DNA of 64,000 nucleotides from Sipunculus nudus (GCA_026874595.1 CM049315.1:36348164-36412163); one strand, 5' to 3'; positions 21,509 to 34,503 are shown, numbered from the stretch's first letter. A program made the numbers and translations. Notes: a model not told the origin generated them from the sequence alone.

Positions 21509-23274
21509 GGCCAGACTTTTTTAATTTTTTGGTTCACGAACATGTTTGACAAAAGTGATAGGTAGGAGGTAGGAAAAAAAAAAAATTAGAACAAACCTGG
21601 ATACTGGTGTTCGTGAATCCTGTATTGTACAGTTGGGTTATAAAATTCATATTTAAATGGCACTTTATAAACCTGCATAAAATATATAAAATAATATATA
21701 AAAATAAAGATATTATCATCATCCTCTTGAGTTTTTCACATGAATCATGCGTGTGCCATGTTATTTCAAGCCATTCAAATGTCATCGAAGGTAAAATAAT
21801 GACAAATAAAAGTTTAAACAGTAAATCTTATATATGATTTCATACACACCTGAAATAAAACTTCAGTCACTGTCCCTGCCAAGTGAACTGCCTATTTTAT
21901 AAAGTTTTACAAATTAAAGACCAGTCAAATACTTAAAATATACAAAATATTATATTTTTGTCAGATATGCAAGGAGAAAACAAAATATTCACTGCTAGCC
22001 TGATAGACTGCAGTTTTTATTTTTCAGTCGTGAATGACAATAACAATGACAATATGCGACTAGCAGCTATTCGCCTATTGATTCGAATGTCAACAACATG
22101 GAACTCGAGTTGTTAGACTTTTCCTTTTTGGTGTTGCGCATATTTGATAGTCCTTTGAATACACAACAACTGCTAATAAAGTAAGGTTTCCATTGGAGAT
22201 CACATTGAATAATTCAACTATTTTAAAATTTTAAAAGTATTAATAATCTTTATTTATTAATAGAGATCTGCATTTCTTATACCACGGCCGTGACAGTACG
22301 TACCGTACTTAGTTTAATAAACCGTCACTTGGCCACTCTGTCCGGTCTTGCTTTTCGGCATCCATACACATCAAAGCTTCCATCACATCCGTTTGGAACA
22401 ATTACATGAATCTTTTCAAAGTTTCTGCATTTTAAATGGCTTTCATTTTAGCTTGCTTTTGTTTTGACTATAAAAATACCCGCAAAGCCAACGCTTCACA
22501 TAAACCCGCGCCACTAAGACTACAGATAGTCAGAAATACAGCAGAAACCCTGAGAATTCCTGGAGTTTTCAAAGAGTACACGACGACCTCATGCAGTGTA
22601 TATATATAATTCATCTGTTCAGTAATTTTCTTTTAAGCGTTACAAGACTACGTTTTTAAGTTTTGACAAGTAATAATATTTTTTAAGAGTAAACTTGTGA
22701 AACTTAGCCAATTTGCAGTAATAAATAGCGTCTGACTTTCAGTGCAATAATTAGGCTTAAAAAGTAAATTTGTTTGTATATCCAGCAAGTTATTAACAGT
22801 GGCAAACTGGTAAAGCCGCTATGCAACCAAACTAATTTTCTTTTCTAATTCACATCTATCTAAAACAAATATATTTAACGAGGTAAATATGATCTAAACG
22901 CTTGTTTGAAAATGTACTGAAGTGCAGATAAACGAACTTTGAAAACTCTCCAAGAATTCTCAATTTCCCTGCTGAATCTTTTGTCTACTTGATGGCCAAT
23001 CAATTGCATTTATGACCCAAGGATACCCTATTGTGATTGGCTTAAACCCTCCATCTGTCATTAAGTAAGTGACCTTATTAGCCAATCATAAGAGTTCTAA
23101 CGTTTGAGGTGACCTACGGTCACTAAAAATTTCATTTGTCAACAACCATGTTGGATTTGGCGACGCAATATAAAAGGGAAAAAAAGTCGAAATGCCAATT
23201 TTATTTTTTTTTCTGAAATTAGGAAATCGGAGGTCGGCGGGGTTTGTAAACCGAAAAATAAAAAAAGTCTTGCC
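21509..23274. mobile_element. TAA-flanked inverted-repeat element (1766 bp)
   Basis: The ends are GGCCAGACTTTTTTAATTTT and the complement of GGCAAGACTTTTTTTATTTT. Similarity extends about 30 bp, through TTYGGTTYACRAA. TAA lies on both sides (21506-21508, 23275-23277). A 3-bp TWA target and a GGC start fit the PIF/Harbinger superfamily. No transposase is visible, so it is non-autonomous. A second, internal inverted repeat of about 45 bp lies at about 22537-22583 and 22937-22989 (TGAGAATTC(C/T)TGGAG core). Confidence 0.65.
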
Positions 23275-23277
23275 TAA

Positions 23278-24660
23278 GTTACCTATACCAGGAATTAGTG
23301 GTGAGGTCAGAGAGCTAGTCGTGGCAGCTTGATAGAGGGCCTGGGAATGGGATTTGTTTAACCTTTGGGTAACTCATGAATTCCACACACCTGAGAGAGA
23401 TCCCCAGGAATAAATACCCAGTATCAATGTGTACCATGATATAATAGATACATGTACTTTAAAACCCTCCGAAGGACATTGATGTGGTCATTTTGATAAG
23501 TTTTACAGGTTCTTATTCCATTCAAATAACTATGATGTATCAGAGGTTAATGTTTTAGCTTTGGTTTATAATTGGGTAAATTTATGTCCACTTTAGAGGT
23601 TTTTTTAAAGGCTGATTTTACTATCTTTAACGCATTAATTCCCTAATTTTATAATTCTATAATAAGGAGAGATGTATAAAAAACTAAGGCTTATAGAGTT
23701 TGATATGAAATATATTTGATATGTGATTACCAAAATTGCTCAAATATATCCTGTACAATGCAGTGTATTCTTTGTGATGTCATCAACATCATGTATTTTA
23801 CATTATGGCAGAGAAAATAAGATTTGAGCAGATTAATTCAACTTATGAACAAAGTGACTCTTAAACAACACCACCTTTCATTATTTAACCCTTATTAATC
23901 TAAAAGTATACCTGTATTGACAGAATGTTACATTTGTTTGTTATCCACATTAAAGTTTGTAAATAAGGCCTTCGGAAAATAACCTCTGAAATGCACATTA
24001 ACTGTTAATTGATAATAAGTTTTCTCCTGTAGCCGATATTGATCACTACTGTTTCTTAGTCAGTCTGGCTGTCTCAACTATTATGAATATTTTATAAGGT
24101 TATCATCAATAAACAAGGGGTTGCTGTTGCCAGCACAGGCAAAACAAAAACTTTACAAGTTCACACTTGGAATATTTCTGGCATTGGGCAGAAAGCCTGT
24201 CTTTAACCATTAATTTGGCAAGCTTCAGCTGCCAAAATGTGCTGTCATTAATATGATAAAACGTGGCACTGGGAGAAGACCCATCAGAAGATGAACTTCA
24301 TATGACCTAACTGAGGGGCCAGCATTGGCTAGTATATAGTTGTAATATAAAGTGAGTCATCCCTGAAATAATAACAACACAGGCCTTGATGGTCTTATGT
24401 GACCAGGCTGTATTCAAACAGAGTGACTCAGGAGGCAATGCATGATCAGGTTTGGTAGTTTGTTGACAGTATAGCATGATGTCAGAGCGTGTGTAAAGAT
24501 GCTGTGATCCTGGCTCCTGATAGCACTACCCACCATATAAGCACACGAACCATCCCCCATGGCCTTATATAGTGTGCCTGGTGGAGCTCACTTCACTGCG
24601 TACATAACCTCTTGAGCGCTACTACATATGGGCTACACCTGTGAAGTGATATTAAAGTAC
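23278..24660. other. AT-rich non-coding DNA
   Basis: I see no supported gene, repeat array or RNA on either strand. Confidence 0.45.
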
Positions 24661-24670
24661 AGCGCCTGAG

Positions 24671-24742
24671 AGTTTATATATTGCGCAGAAATAGCAGAGC
24701 AAATCAGTGTTCACTTCCAGGTATACTAGGCTGAGAGTTGGT
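24671..24742 (+). promoter_or_regulatory. Candidate alternative promoter and first exon
   Basis: A TATA-like TTTATATATTG at about 24671-24682 is followed about 60 nt on by a very good donor, GAGTTG|GTAAGTTTTG (GT at 24741-24742). The arrangement fits a short noncoding first exon for the beta-thymosin gene, whose first coding exon begins at an acceptor. It is not proven, as AT-rich DNA offers many such TATA words. Confidence 0.3.
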
Positions 24743-26600
24743 AAGTTTTGATGTTAAATTGATAAACCTTTATTTTATTCCCATGGATATTATATATATA
24801 TATATATATACCGGTATGTGTATCTGATTTGTCCTTTCTGGTTGAAATGTTCAGTACAGGGCCTGCAGGTGGCATTGTGTATTGATTTTGTTATGTGAAA
24901 TTTTGTATGATACTGGCATTTTCAGTACTAATCAGCTTCCATTTGCAGTCATAATCATTATAAATTTGAAGATAAGAGGGGTAATGTAAAGTCCATGATA
25001 TAGTAGATATAGCTGTCTGCTAACAGGGGCATGTTTATTTAGAGAGTATAGGGAATATTTCATGTATATCACCACCCCATAAAGTATTAGATTTAGTGGT
25101 AGTGCTACCAACATTAATTGTATAGCTTCTACGTATTATTTATCTTTCCAGTTTTGTCTTTAATGAATAAACAGTCCTTGGCAATATACTCTTCTTAACA
25201 GTTTGTCAGTCACCCTTTCTTGAATATCAGATTGAAATATGTATATTTTGAAATATTCACATAACAGTTGAGTTATATTTATTCAGTACAGTGTTCACCT
25301 AAAGTGATTATCATGAGGAATATGATTCTTCTTGTGGTAAATTAAACCTAACTAAAGTAATTTGAACAGTTTAATATGATCAAGATAAATGGGTGGAACA
25401 GTTGTGACCTGTCTTTTGGTTAGATTGCCTGTAAGGTCAGATTACACCCAATCAGCATTACCACATACATATGGTTTGAGAATAGGGTGTTGAATGGGGA
25501 GATAGCTTTCCTTCAACCGTGTAGAAAAAAAAAATGGAAATTTAGGCTGTAATCTGAGGTAGTTTAAATTGCATCACAATTATGTAAAAATTTGGCTCTT
25601 TGGTTTTTGGTTATAATCGCTTATTTGACCATTCTCTGATTTTTCTGGTCTGGAGAGGGTACCCTCCCCCCCCCTAAATTCAACCCTGAATAATCCAGAC
25701 AGACCTAGCTAATATCCTGGGTGCATGGATGTCATTCTTAATTTAGGAGAATCTGAGATTGGGAATTAACTTAAACACTCATTCAGTTGAAACACTCATT
25801 CATGAAAACCTGCCTGAGGGATGACAGTAGGATATTGTATGATTTGGTGGGTTCACTTTCTGATACAGGAAGCAACTCAGCTGAGAGGATCATGTGACAC
25901 TTGAGAGTGTATACCAGAGAGTCACATGACTAATGTCCAGCTGTCTCAACATGGGGTGGTGGCATACATTAAAGACAGAGGTCCTGCATACCACCAGTCA
26001 AGGACAGATATCATTCAAATCTGGTTGTCTTACAACATATCCAGGGAACTTATCCCTAGGCAAGTTGTCTCAGGCTCACAGTGCATGAGTGTGGTAGACT
26101 TAAAAATTCATGTTAGCTGTGATCCTATTCTTGATTTTTCTTGAAGGCGGGTTGCATGGCTTCAAAAAGGTTTTTGATGGGGCTAGTTGGATTGTCAGAA
26201 CAGTTCATAGCGTATGGTCACATATGTTCAAGATGGAGGTTGTGAGGGTTGTTAAAATGATATGTGAAGTATGTTTTGTTCAGTCCAGCTGACGTAAAGT
26301 CATCATGTGTTAAATGAAGCTTTCTGTTTCCATGTGTCCTATGGTGTCCTTCTTAACTACATGAAATCTGGGCACCAGCTGGCCATTTGACCATCTACAG
26401 CCCATATTGAATGAATTAAGCCTAAAACCAGATTTGCATTTGGCTAAAAACCTAAAATAAGGCCAAGATGACCAGTATTCTGAAAGTTACAGGGCAATTT
26501 AAAAAGATGATTTTGTGGTATTATAGAAACAGAAATTATCTGTTTATAGTTAGCTGTGAGGTAAAAAAAAAAAGGTGTGACTGTGAGTGTAATACTGGTT
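24743..26600. other. Non-coding DNA, one short TA tract nearby
   Basis: A (TA)n tract lies at about 24790-24811. I recognise no gene or mobile element in the rest. Confidence 0.45.
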
Positions 26601-26604
26601 ATAG

Positions 26605-26790
26605 AGTGGAACCTGTCTGAAAGACCACCAGTCTATTAGGCCACTTGTCTATTAAGACGACCCTTGAGTGAATCGAAAGCATTCACATTGGTTATGACTG
26701 ACCTGTCTAATAAGACCTTCTGTGAATTAAGACCCTGGTTGGCCAGTCCCGTGGGTGGTCACAGGTTTTACTGTTCTCCAATATTCAGAC
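26605..26790. repeat. Interspersed repeat related to 8195-8835
   Basis: TAGAGTGGAACCTGTCTGAAAGACC...CTGTCTAATAAGACC...GGTGGTCACAGGTTTTACTG mirrors the repeat ends at 8195-8320 and 8760-8835. The fragment appears truncated. Confidence 0.45.
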
Positions 26791-27104
26791 CATTACAGCC
26801 TTTTACAGGAACCAATTTGTTGGTGTTGCAAACTTTATTTAGTTGAGTGACTTGAACAGGTCTAACAAATCAAATCCAAGGACACCTGTTAACTTGTGAA
26901 TTAATTATGAAATGGTGTATGTTTGGTATAGTTATGAACTGGTCACATTTAAAAAAGGTAATGGTTTTGGTTTATAGTCTGATATCACCCTGTGAGAGTC
27001 TTATCAAACTTAACACTTTTACTTCCTGGTCTAGGGCCTGTTCATTCTTGTAGCTTCTCTCGGTTCCCTGGGGAGTATACACCGTAAGTGTTTGTAGACA
27101 CAAT

Positions 27105-27292
27105 AGGGTTATCCATTCTGCATTGTGCCTGCCACCCAACATGACCAGTATCCATTCACTCCTGGGTGAAGAGGGTACACCCTTGTGGTAAAGACTTTGG
27201 CCAGGAGTCTTAGAAAGGACGGTGGTCTTACTGTGATTGGAAACATACAACCTTGCATTCACAAGACCAGTGACCTACCCTTTATGCCACAC
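27105..27292 (-). repeat. tRNA-derived SINE, second family
   Basis: On the minus strand an A box (TGGCATAAAGGGTAGG) lies near the head, followed by a decayed B box (GGTTGTATGTTTCC) and a body with AAGACTCCTGGCCAAAG and CACCCAGGAGTGAATGG. The last phrase resembles a SINE tail I recall as widespread in invertebrates. The copy is old. Confidence 0.45.
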
Positions 27293-27689
27293 ACTGCATA
27301 TACTTCTTCAACATTGGGATTTACAAGTGGAGAACAATCCATGCAGTGCTTATGCATGACTGTTGTCCCAGTTAAGAGATGAATATGTCACAGTGACAAT
27401 GTGGCTAAATAGCTGTGTTCACTGATCAGAGCAGATAGGAAACAATAAATGGTAGCTGATATGAGATAAAAATACAGACATACAGGATGTGTTCTGTCAG
27501 CAAGTTTGTTATTAATCTGATGGAGATGGTCAATGTGACAACAAGGTCATGGTGTCATGATTCGCTGAGGATATGTCACATTGTATGGTTTATGTGTAGC
27601 TTGAAAACTTGTATATAAATAATACAAGTGCTATCATGTTAGTCAGAAAATTTAAATTCATGTGAAATTTCAGGTTTCTCCTTGTTTTA

Positions 27690-27711
27690 TGTATGTATGT
27701 ATGTATGTATG

Positions 27712-27771
<60 letters not shown>
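27690..27771. repeat. Compound GTAT/TA microsatellite
   Basis: (GTAT)n passes into (TA)n for about 80 bp. Confidence 0.9.
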
Positions 27772-27776
<5 letters not shown>

Positions 27777-29000
27777 AAATTTTCAAACTATTTGCCAGGG
27801 CAACAATAAAACATAACTTATTGATGCTTAAAATGATCAGATGGAATTACTTAAAAATAGAAGATTATTAGAGAAAACAGGAGTAAAGAAAATATCTTAA
27901 TACCATTGAAAAACTTGACTTAAACTGAACTTTCAGACAAACAGTTCTTTTCAGGTCTTTATAGATATACCTTTTGAATTCAATTCATTAACAGGGTACT
28001 TTGTATTTTGTTCCTGTATTTGTTTTTGTTACAACAGATGAATGTTTGGTTAATATGTAATTTATTTAGTTGTACCTGTAAAGGAAATTAAAGTCCTGGA
28101 GCAGGTCCCTTCACAGTATTTAGTCTCATTAATTGCTACATAACTACAGAGCAAGACATTGAATACATTTGAATAAGATTGAGAATCCCAGTGGAGAAAA
28201 TATGCCCTGGTATGATCCTTGTGTACAGCTGACTGTGAACACTTAGTACTGATGTAGTAACAATGCTGTGTTATAGACCTGACAGTTGCATGAGAATTTA
28301 CTAAGCACTCAATGCTGATGGGAGGAAATACTACATGCACACTTGAACAGATGACATAAAAAAGAACCCTGGAACTTTAATATAACATCAGCTGTGTCTG
28401 TGATCAACATAACATCACACCTCCCCTCACACTCAGCACAGTCTCCTCTGTTGCATACCTACATTACACATGTGTGGAGTGCTGGCCTCTTCTATTGCTA
28501 TGTACATTCAATATAGATTATTATATGTGTATGTCTGTCAACTTGGTCTTGCTGTCCTGATGCTTGGCCTTCTGTGTTGAGTCACCGCATTGCACTGAAC
28601 CTGGTACTCCCTAGCTTGATACATGTTTGTTCTAAATATAGGATGTGTGTACTTGGTACAATGTCCTGTCTGGTTGCTGCTGTAGTTACATGACATTTAA
28701 ATAGTAGGAGTGATGGTTAGTATTAACCAGTATGTCACCCATTGATAGACACACCAATGTATAAAATTAATGTCTGGAAATAAATAAGTTTAAAAGATAT
28801 ATAGTAAAGCTTGTATTTGTGGTTTCATCTTTCCAATGAATACCACATAAGCTTGGGCAGTATTTAAGGGACAGCACATTATTTAAAGGACAGCACATTA
28901 TTATTTCCACCTGAAAATATGAGTTTTCAGTATTTTCCCCCCAATTTGAATAAAATAAAACAAAGTTTTTAGAAATTAGGTATTCATGAAGGTTATGCTG
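27772..29000. other. AT-rich non-coding DNA
   Basis: No supported gene. The short frames on either strand have no recognisable domain. Confidence 0.45.
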
Positions 29001-29004
29001 AATA

Positions 29005-29080
29005 TATACACACATGCACATATGTGTGTATATTTATATATATATATATATGTATATACACACACATATGTGCATGCTTC
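29005..29080. repeat. Cruciform-forming inverted repeat around a TA tract
   Basis: ACATGCACATATGTGTGTATAT on the left is complemented by ATATACACACACATATGTGC on the right, with (TA)n between them. Confidence 0.5.
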
Positions 29081-29436
29081 TTTTATGCTGGATATGTACC
29101 AACCAGTAATACTACTCAGGATTTTCAACCTGAAGTATGGTGCAGGCTAATCTTAAAAAAGTGATTAAATGTTACAAGTCAGAAAAAAAAAAAAAAAAAT
29201 AGAAAATAAACCATGACATGTGTTTCAATAATCTATCTTGGTTTTACAGGTTACGAGAAACATCAGGGTCCTAATCTATATATCTGTATACTTGCATGAT
29301 ACTAGATAATGAGATATGAAAATATCAATTGGTATTAGTTGGGACCAAGTGAAGATACAGAAAGTACTAAGATATCATATTTCTGGCATTAATAACAAAG
29401 ACCTTTTCAAGTTGATTTATTTTCACATCTTACAGA

Positions 29437-29461
29437 AAATATATATATATATGTGTGTGTA

Positions 29462-29502
<41 letters not shown>
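29437..29502. repeat. TA/TG microsatellite
   Basis: (TA)n with a short TGTG interruption. The Ile-Tyr-rich frame over it is an artefact. Confidence 0.85.
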
Positions 29503-29504
<2 letters not shown>

Positions 29505-30120
29505 TTACAGCTACACAGCTTTATATATATTCTCTATTAGTGGATATGGGCAAAAAAATTTTGGTGAATGTTTGAATGTCCCAATTTAAATTTTCAAGTT
29601 AAAATGAGCAGTTTTAAGTGTGAGTCTTAATGTGTATACATCTATTTCCCTGGCTTTTTCCATGGACCAGTGCATATGAAATGTACTGAATGAAACTAAC
29701 TTATACTTTATAGATTCTAAATACTGAAAAGTTAAAACATTCTTTGAATGTACAATAATTGAAAAATATTCTATCTATATTCTTTATATCAGTATTACTA
29801 GTAACCCCCCTCTCCCACAAAAAAGTACAAAAAAAAAATAAAATCATGATCAATTCTCCCTGTCAAGGAGGTTTATTATGTTTCCTCAGTGATTGTTGGT
29901 TATAAATTTGTTATAATCAGGATTACTCTTAAAATCAGGATTTCTTTCAGGTTTTTTAGATAGTGTGTGGTTTCATGAAACATTGACATAAAAAATCCTT
30001 GTTACAATCATGTAACCTTAGTGGTGTATGAGTGGGAGGATTTAGTGCTCTGTAATCCAGGATCTGGCTTTCTTATCCCATTACAGGCAGTCATTTTACA
30101 GAATTCTAATTCTTACCTTT
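29503..30120. other. AT-rich spacer, no gene seen
   Basis: Nothing is recognised on either strand. Confidence 0.4.
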
Positions 30121-30122
30121 TT

Positions 30123-31122
30123 AGCCCTCAGCCCTTAGGTTGATGGGCTATTGTTGTCACCCAAGCTGGCCGTCCATCCGTCCGTTCGGCGTCCGTCAAC
30201 TTTTACCTTGTGAGCGGGATATCTTGAAAAGGATTCACCGTCAGAATTTTATTTCCTCGGTAAAGATGTATATCGACAAAATCTCGGTCAAGTTCGAAGA
30301 TGAGTGACCTATTTTTCTACATTTTAGAGCTGATTATAGAAAAACACTTAGATGCTTATTACTCAGGAACCATTTGATGGATTTTCACAAAACTTACTAT
30401 GATTATTGGGACTGATAATCTGTACCTGCTACACAAGTTTGGTGGCACCACCTACAATATCTGATTTTTAATGAATTTTTATCTAATTTTTCAACTTTGG
30501 GCTTGTGAGCGGGATATCCCTAAAAGGATTCACGGTAGGAATTTTATTTTTTCGGTGAAAATGTATATTGACAAAATCTCGGTCAAGTTCGAAGATGGGT
30601 GACCTTGACCTATTTTTCTACGTTTTAGAGCTGATTATAGAAAAAACATTTAGAAGCTTATTTCTCAGTAACCATTGGCTGGATTTTCACAATACTTACT
30701 ATGGTCATAGGGAGTGATGGTCTGTAACTGCTGCACAAGTTTGGGGGCGCCACCTGCAATTTCTGATTTTTAATGAATTTTTCTTGGATTTTTCAACTTT
30801 GGCCTTGTGAGCGGGATATCTCTAAAAGGATTCACAATAGGAATTTTATTTCTTTGGTGAAGATGTATATCGACAAAATCTCGGTAAAGTAAAAGATGGG
30901 TAACCTTGACCTACTTTTCAAGGTCACAGAGCTGATAATAGAATAAAACTTAGAAGCTTATTTTTCAGGAAGCATTTGGTAGATTGTTATGAATCATGGT
31001 ACATACCTCTCCATTTTAAATTTATAACTGAGACATGTACAGATATACATCCATGTGAGAACAGATATTTAGTACTTGTTACTGTTACCACCTCTAAACA
31101 CTGTTCTTTTGGCTGAGGGCTT
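30123..31122. mobile_element. Inverted-ended element with three internal tandem copies
   Basis: The left end AGCCCTCAGCC is complemented at the right end by GGCTGAGGGCT. Inside, a unit of about 300 bp opening with TTGTGAGCGGGATATC occurs three times (near 30209, 30503 and 30805), each with ACAAAATCTCGGT(C/A)AAGT and TTTTTCTAC/ACTTTTC landmarks; the third is truncated. No reading frame is conserved, so it is a non-autonomous repeat. Confidence 0.6.
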
Positions 31123-32050
31123 TTGTCAGCTTCTGCTGATATTCTAGTTTCACACGGACATGAATGTTCTGCTTCATGTTACTCTGATCAAGGAGACCCA
31201 CATGTCTGCAGTGGTTTATTTTAAAAAAAAATAATGATTATTCATAAAAAAATGTAACAAAAAATGATTCTCCATAAAGAGTATTACTAATAGCTTGTGT
31301 TAAAAAGGCATGGATTTCTTGTATGTGAGGAGGTCATTGTTTATTATGTATCCCTGTGCTGAAAGGTTTGAGGAGTTGTTACATAAACACCACTGTTTCT
31401 CCTGAGCTGCTTCACTGGCACTTCCAGCTTTTGTTATTGTGTGCAGCAGCTCCAGTCATAACATGGATTTTTCAAGGACTTGAAGTATCACCCTCCCAGG
31501 TTGTAGTTCATGCTAGTGTTGAAATGCCTTCTCTCAGTGGGAGGGTATTTATGGATTTATAGTAGTCAAGTACTTATTGTCATATTTACTGATACACTTG
31601 AGTTGATAGTGTATTTTGCATTTCTAAGTGTTTTAAATATATACCAGGGAGACAGTACAGTTCTGATCCTTGGTCACCCTTTTCTGGGGGTTTTGTTTAC
31701 AGATGATGTTAATGTAATTTAAACACATTTCATCATTGTTTCAGAGGAACTCTCAAGACCTCTAGACCTGTCACTTTGTAGCATGTGATCAAACATAGCA
31801 TTTCTGACCTTTCGTGATAGATCTGTATGTTTGTTTGCACACTTCCAGTTTTTTTATGGATTTACCATTAATCTGTTTGTCACAACTCATATATCACTTG
31901 ATGAAGTAGGTCATTTGTGGTTAACCTCTGTCAGATTCAGCCTAAACAGTGCCAAGACAATATCACATTGACTCCTGAAGAAAACATGCCTAGTGTTAGA
32001 TTCAGATGATAACTATGTGGTATCACTCCTTCACATTTGTCCTTTTATCA
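31123..32050. other. Non-coding spacer
   Basis: No gene or delimited repeat is recognised. Confidence 0.4.
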
Positions 32051-32059
32051 GCACACTTG

Positions 32060-33262
32060 GATATGATGTAGTAGCAGGGCATTCAGGTCTCTCATGACAG
32101 TCCTCTCATCTGTTCACTGTGGGATATGGTGTGGTAGCAAGTCACTGCGGACAGTCCTCTCATCTGTTCACTGTGGGATATGGTTTGGTAGCAAGTCACT
32201 GAGGACAGTCCTCTCATCTGTTCACTGTGGGATATGGTGTGGTAGCAAGTCACTGAGGACATTCCTCTCATCTGTTCACTGTGGGATATAGTGTTGTAGC
32301 AAGTCACTGCGGACAGTCCTCTCATCTGTTCATTGTGGGAAATGGTGTGGTAGCAAGTCACTGCAGACAGTCCTCTCATCTGTTCACTGTGGGATATGGT
32401 GATGTAGCAAGTCACTGAGGACAGTCCTCTCATCTGTTCACTGTGGGATATGGTGTGGTAGCAAGTCACTGCGGACAGTCCTCTCATCTGTTCACTGTGG
32501 GATATGGTGTGGTAGCAAGTCACTGTGGACAGTCCTCTCATCTGTTCACTGTGGGATATGGTGTGGTAGAAAGTCACTGAGGACAGCCTTCTCATCTGTT
32601 CACTGTGGGATATGGTGTGGTAGCAAGTCATGAGGACAGTCCTCTCATCTGTTCACTATGGGATATGGTGTGGTAGCAAGTCACTGAAGACAGTCCTCTC
32701 ATCTGCTCACCGTGGGATATGGTATGGTAGCAAGACTCTGAAGACAGTCCTCTTATCTGTTCACTGTGGGATATGGTATGATAGCAAGTCATCAGGACAG
32801 TCCTCTCATCTGCTCACTATTGGACATGATGTGGTAGCAAGTCACTGAGGACATTCCTCTCATCTGCTCTCTATTGGATATGGTGTGGTAGCAAGTCATG
32901 AGGACAGTCCTCTCATCTGCTCACTATTGGATATGGTGTGGTAGCAAGTCACTGAGGACATTCCTCTCATCTGCTCACTATTGGATATGGTGTGGTAGCA
33001 AGTCACTGAGGACATTCCTCTCATCTGTTCACTGTGGGATATGGTGTGGTAGCAAGTCACTGAGGACATTCCTCTCATCTGTTCACTGTGGGATATGGTG
33101 TTGTAGCAAGTCACTGAGGACAGTCCTCTCATCTGTTCACTGTGGGATATGGTGTGGTAGCAAGTCACTGAGGACAGTCCTCTCATCTGTTCACTGTAGG
33201 ATGTGGTGTGGTAGCAAGTCACTCAGGAGTGTCTTCTCATCAGCTGACTATAGGATGTGATG
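32060..33262. repeat. 54-bp minisatellite, about 22 copies
   Basis: The unit is GTCACTGAGGACAGTCCTCT followed by CATCTGTTCACTGTGGGATA and TGGTGTGGTAGCAA. I count 22 occurrences of the CATCTG word. Most units are 54 nt, some one or two bases shorter. Two sub-variants are visible, TTCACTGTGGGATATG in most copies and CTCACTATTGGATATG clustered at about 32790-33000, which points to local expansion. Because 54 is divisible by 3, both strands stay open for long stretches, but there is no sign of a gene. Confidence 0.9.
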
Positions 33263-33266
33263 TGGT

Positions 33267-34260
33267 AATTTTTTGCTCAGCTAAAAGAAAGTTATCTGGG
33301 CTATGGTGATCACTTTTTGTATGTTGTCTGTCTGAATTGAATTCCAATATAGAATCTCCTTGGAAACCTGAAATTAGGTCACTGCAACCTATATCCTCTG
33401 AGTTATGGGGCTTGTAGTACCCCCCCCCCCCAGAATAATATAAAAGCTCCAGTACCTGAAAAACTATTAAAGCATTGATTGTCATTGTTCTCTCAATGCA
33501 TATTGATCATGGAGTGTGTCATCAGTTCTTGAAGACTGGTGGTGCCACCTGTATATTTTCTGATTTTCATAATTGTTTTTTTTTTCTATTTTTAGTTATA
33601 AAAACACTGCAATCATGTCAGTTTCTCAGCTGTGGTCTCATCTTGTGTCCTGAAACCTGGTGTGTTTTGTTGATCTTAAGTGGGTGCTCTATAGTACCAT
33701 ATTCACCCTGTCTGTCGGTCGGTCTGTCTGTCCATTCATCTTCAAATTTGTTCCAGTTTGGATCGACATGAGGATTTCAAACCTGACTTATTAATGGCCC
33801 ACCATTAAAGCAAGAAATCTAATGATTTTGGAGAAATGAGGTGAAAGGTCAAGGTATCAGGACCCACTTAATTTAAAAGGTGGGTGCATTTTAAGCAAAA
33901 TTTTCATCCCAAACCTTCCATCTTGCACATGTAAATGAACTGCCAATTGGGGAAGAACCCTAATGGAATTTTGTGACACAAGGTCAAAGGTCAAGGTCAC
34001 AGTGGCCAATTGATTTTTTGGGGGTCATGGGGCTAGAGGTCAAGGTTGCATGATTCACTTTTTTAAAGACTTTTAAGGCAATCAAAATGCTCTAGGTTCT
34101 AGGATAGTAAGTTCTCAGATTTTTTGGTCACAAGGTCAAGGGTCTAGGTCACATGACCCCCATTTTGAAAAAAACTCATAAAAATATCCTTATAGATAAA
34201 GCTTTTATACCCATGGGTCCCAAGTTCTAACTTCTATAGCTTTCCCAACATGGGTCCTTG
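33267..34260 (+). repeat. AGGTCA-module array C
   Basis: It starts TTTTTGCTCAGCTAAAAG and continues with GGAAACCTGAAATTAGGTCACTGCAACC, then modules ending AAGGTCAAAGGTCAAGGTCAC. Three half-sites (33981-33986, 33988-33993, 33994-33999) form a perfect direct repeat with 1-bp spacing plus an abutting third. A C run of 11 lies at about 33421. Confidence 0.7.
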
Positions 34261-34503
34261 TTGAATTTTAATGTTTTGTTGTGACTGACTGGATTTAGAG
34301 TATGGAACGAGCAGGTTTAGCAGTTTGTATTGAAGTTAGATTCAGCCTCAAAGGGCATCCCACAGGTGAACATCATGATCAATTTCACTGTAGATAATTT
34401 ATATAATATGCTTATTCTATGTAATATATTTTGTCATTTAGTCATTTTCCTTATGATGTGTGTATCCTATACCTCTGTAATAGTGCTTAACACTTTCGCT
34501 GCC

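Noticed and set aside
32092-32631. Minus-strand reading frame of 179 codons with 18-residue repeats
   Set aside because: It is produced by the 54-bp minisatellite. The opposite strand is equally open, and there is no promoter, splice site or non-repeat coding sequence.
32060-33262. Possible CRISPR array
   Set aside because: The whole 54-bp unit is repeated without unique spacers, and the genome is an animal nuclear genome.
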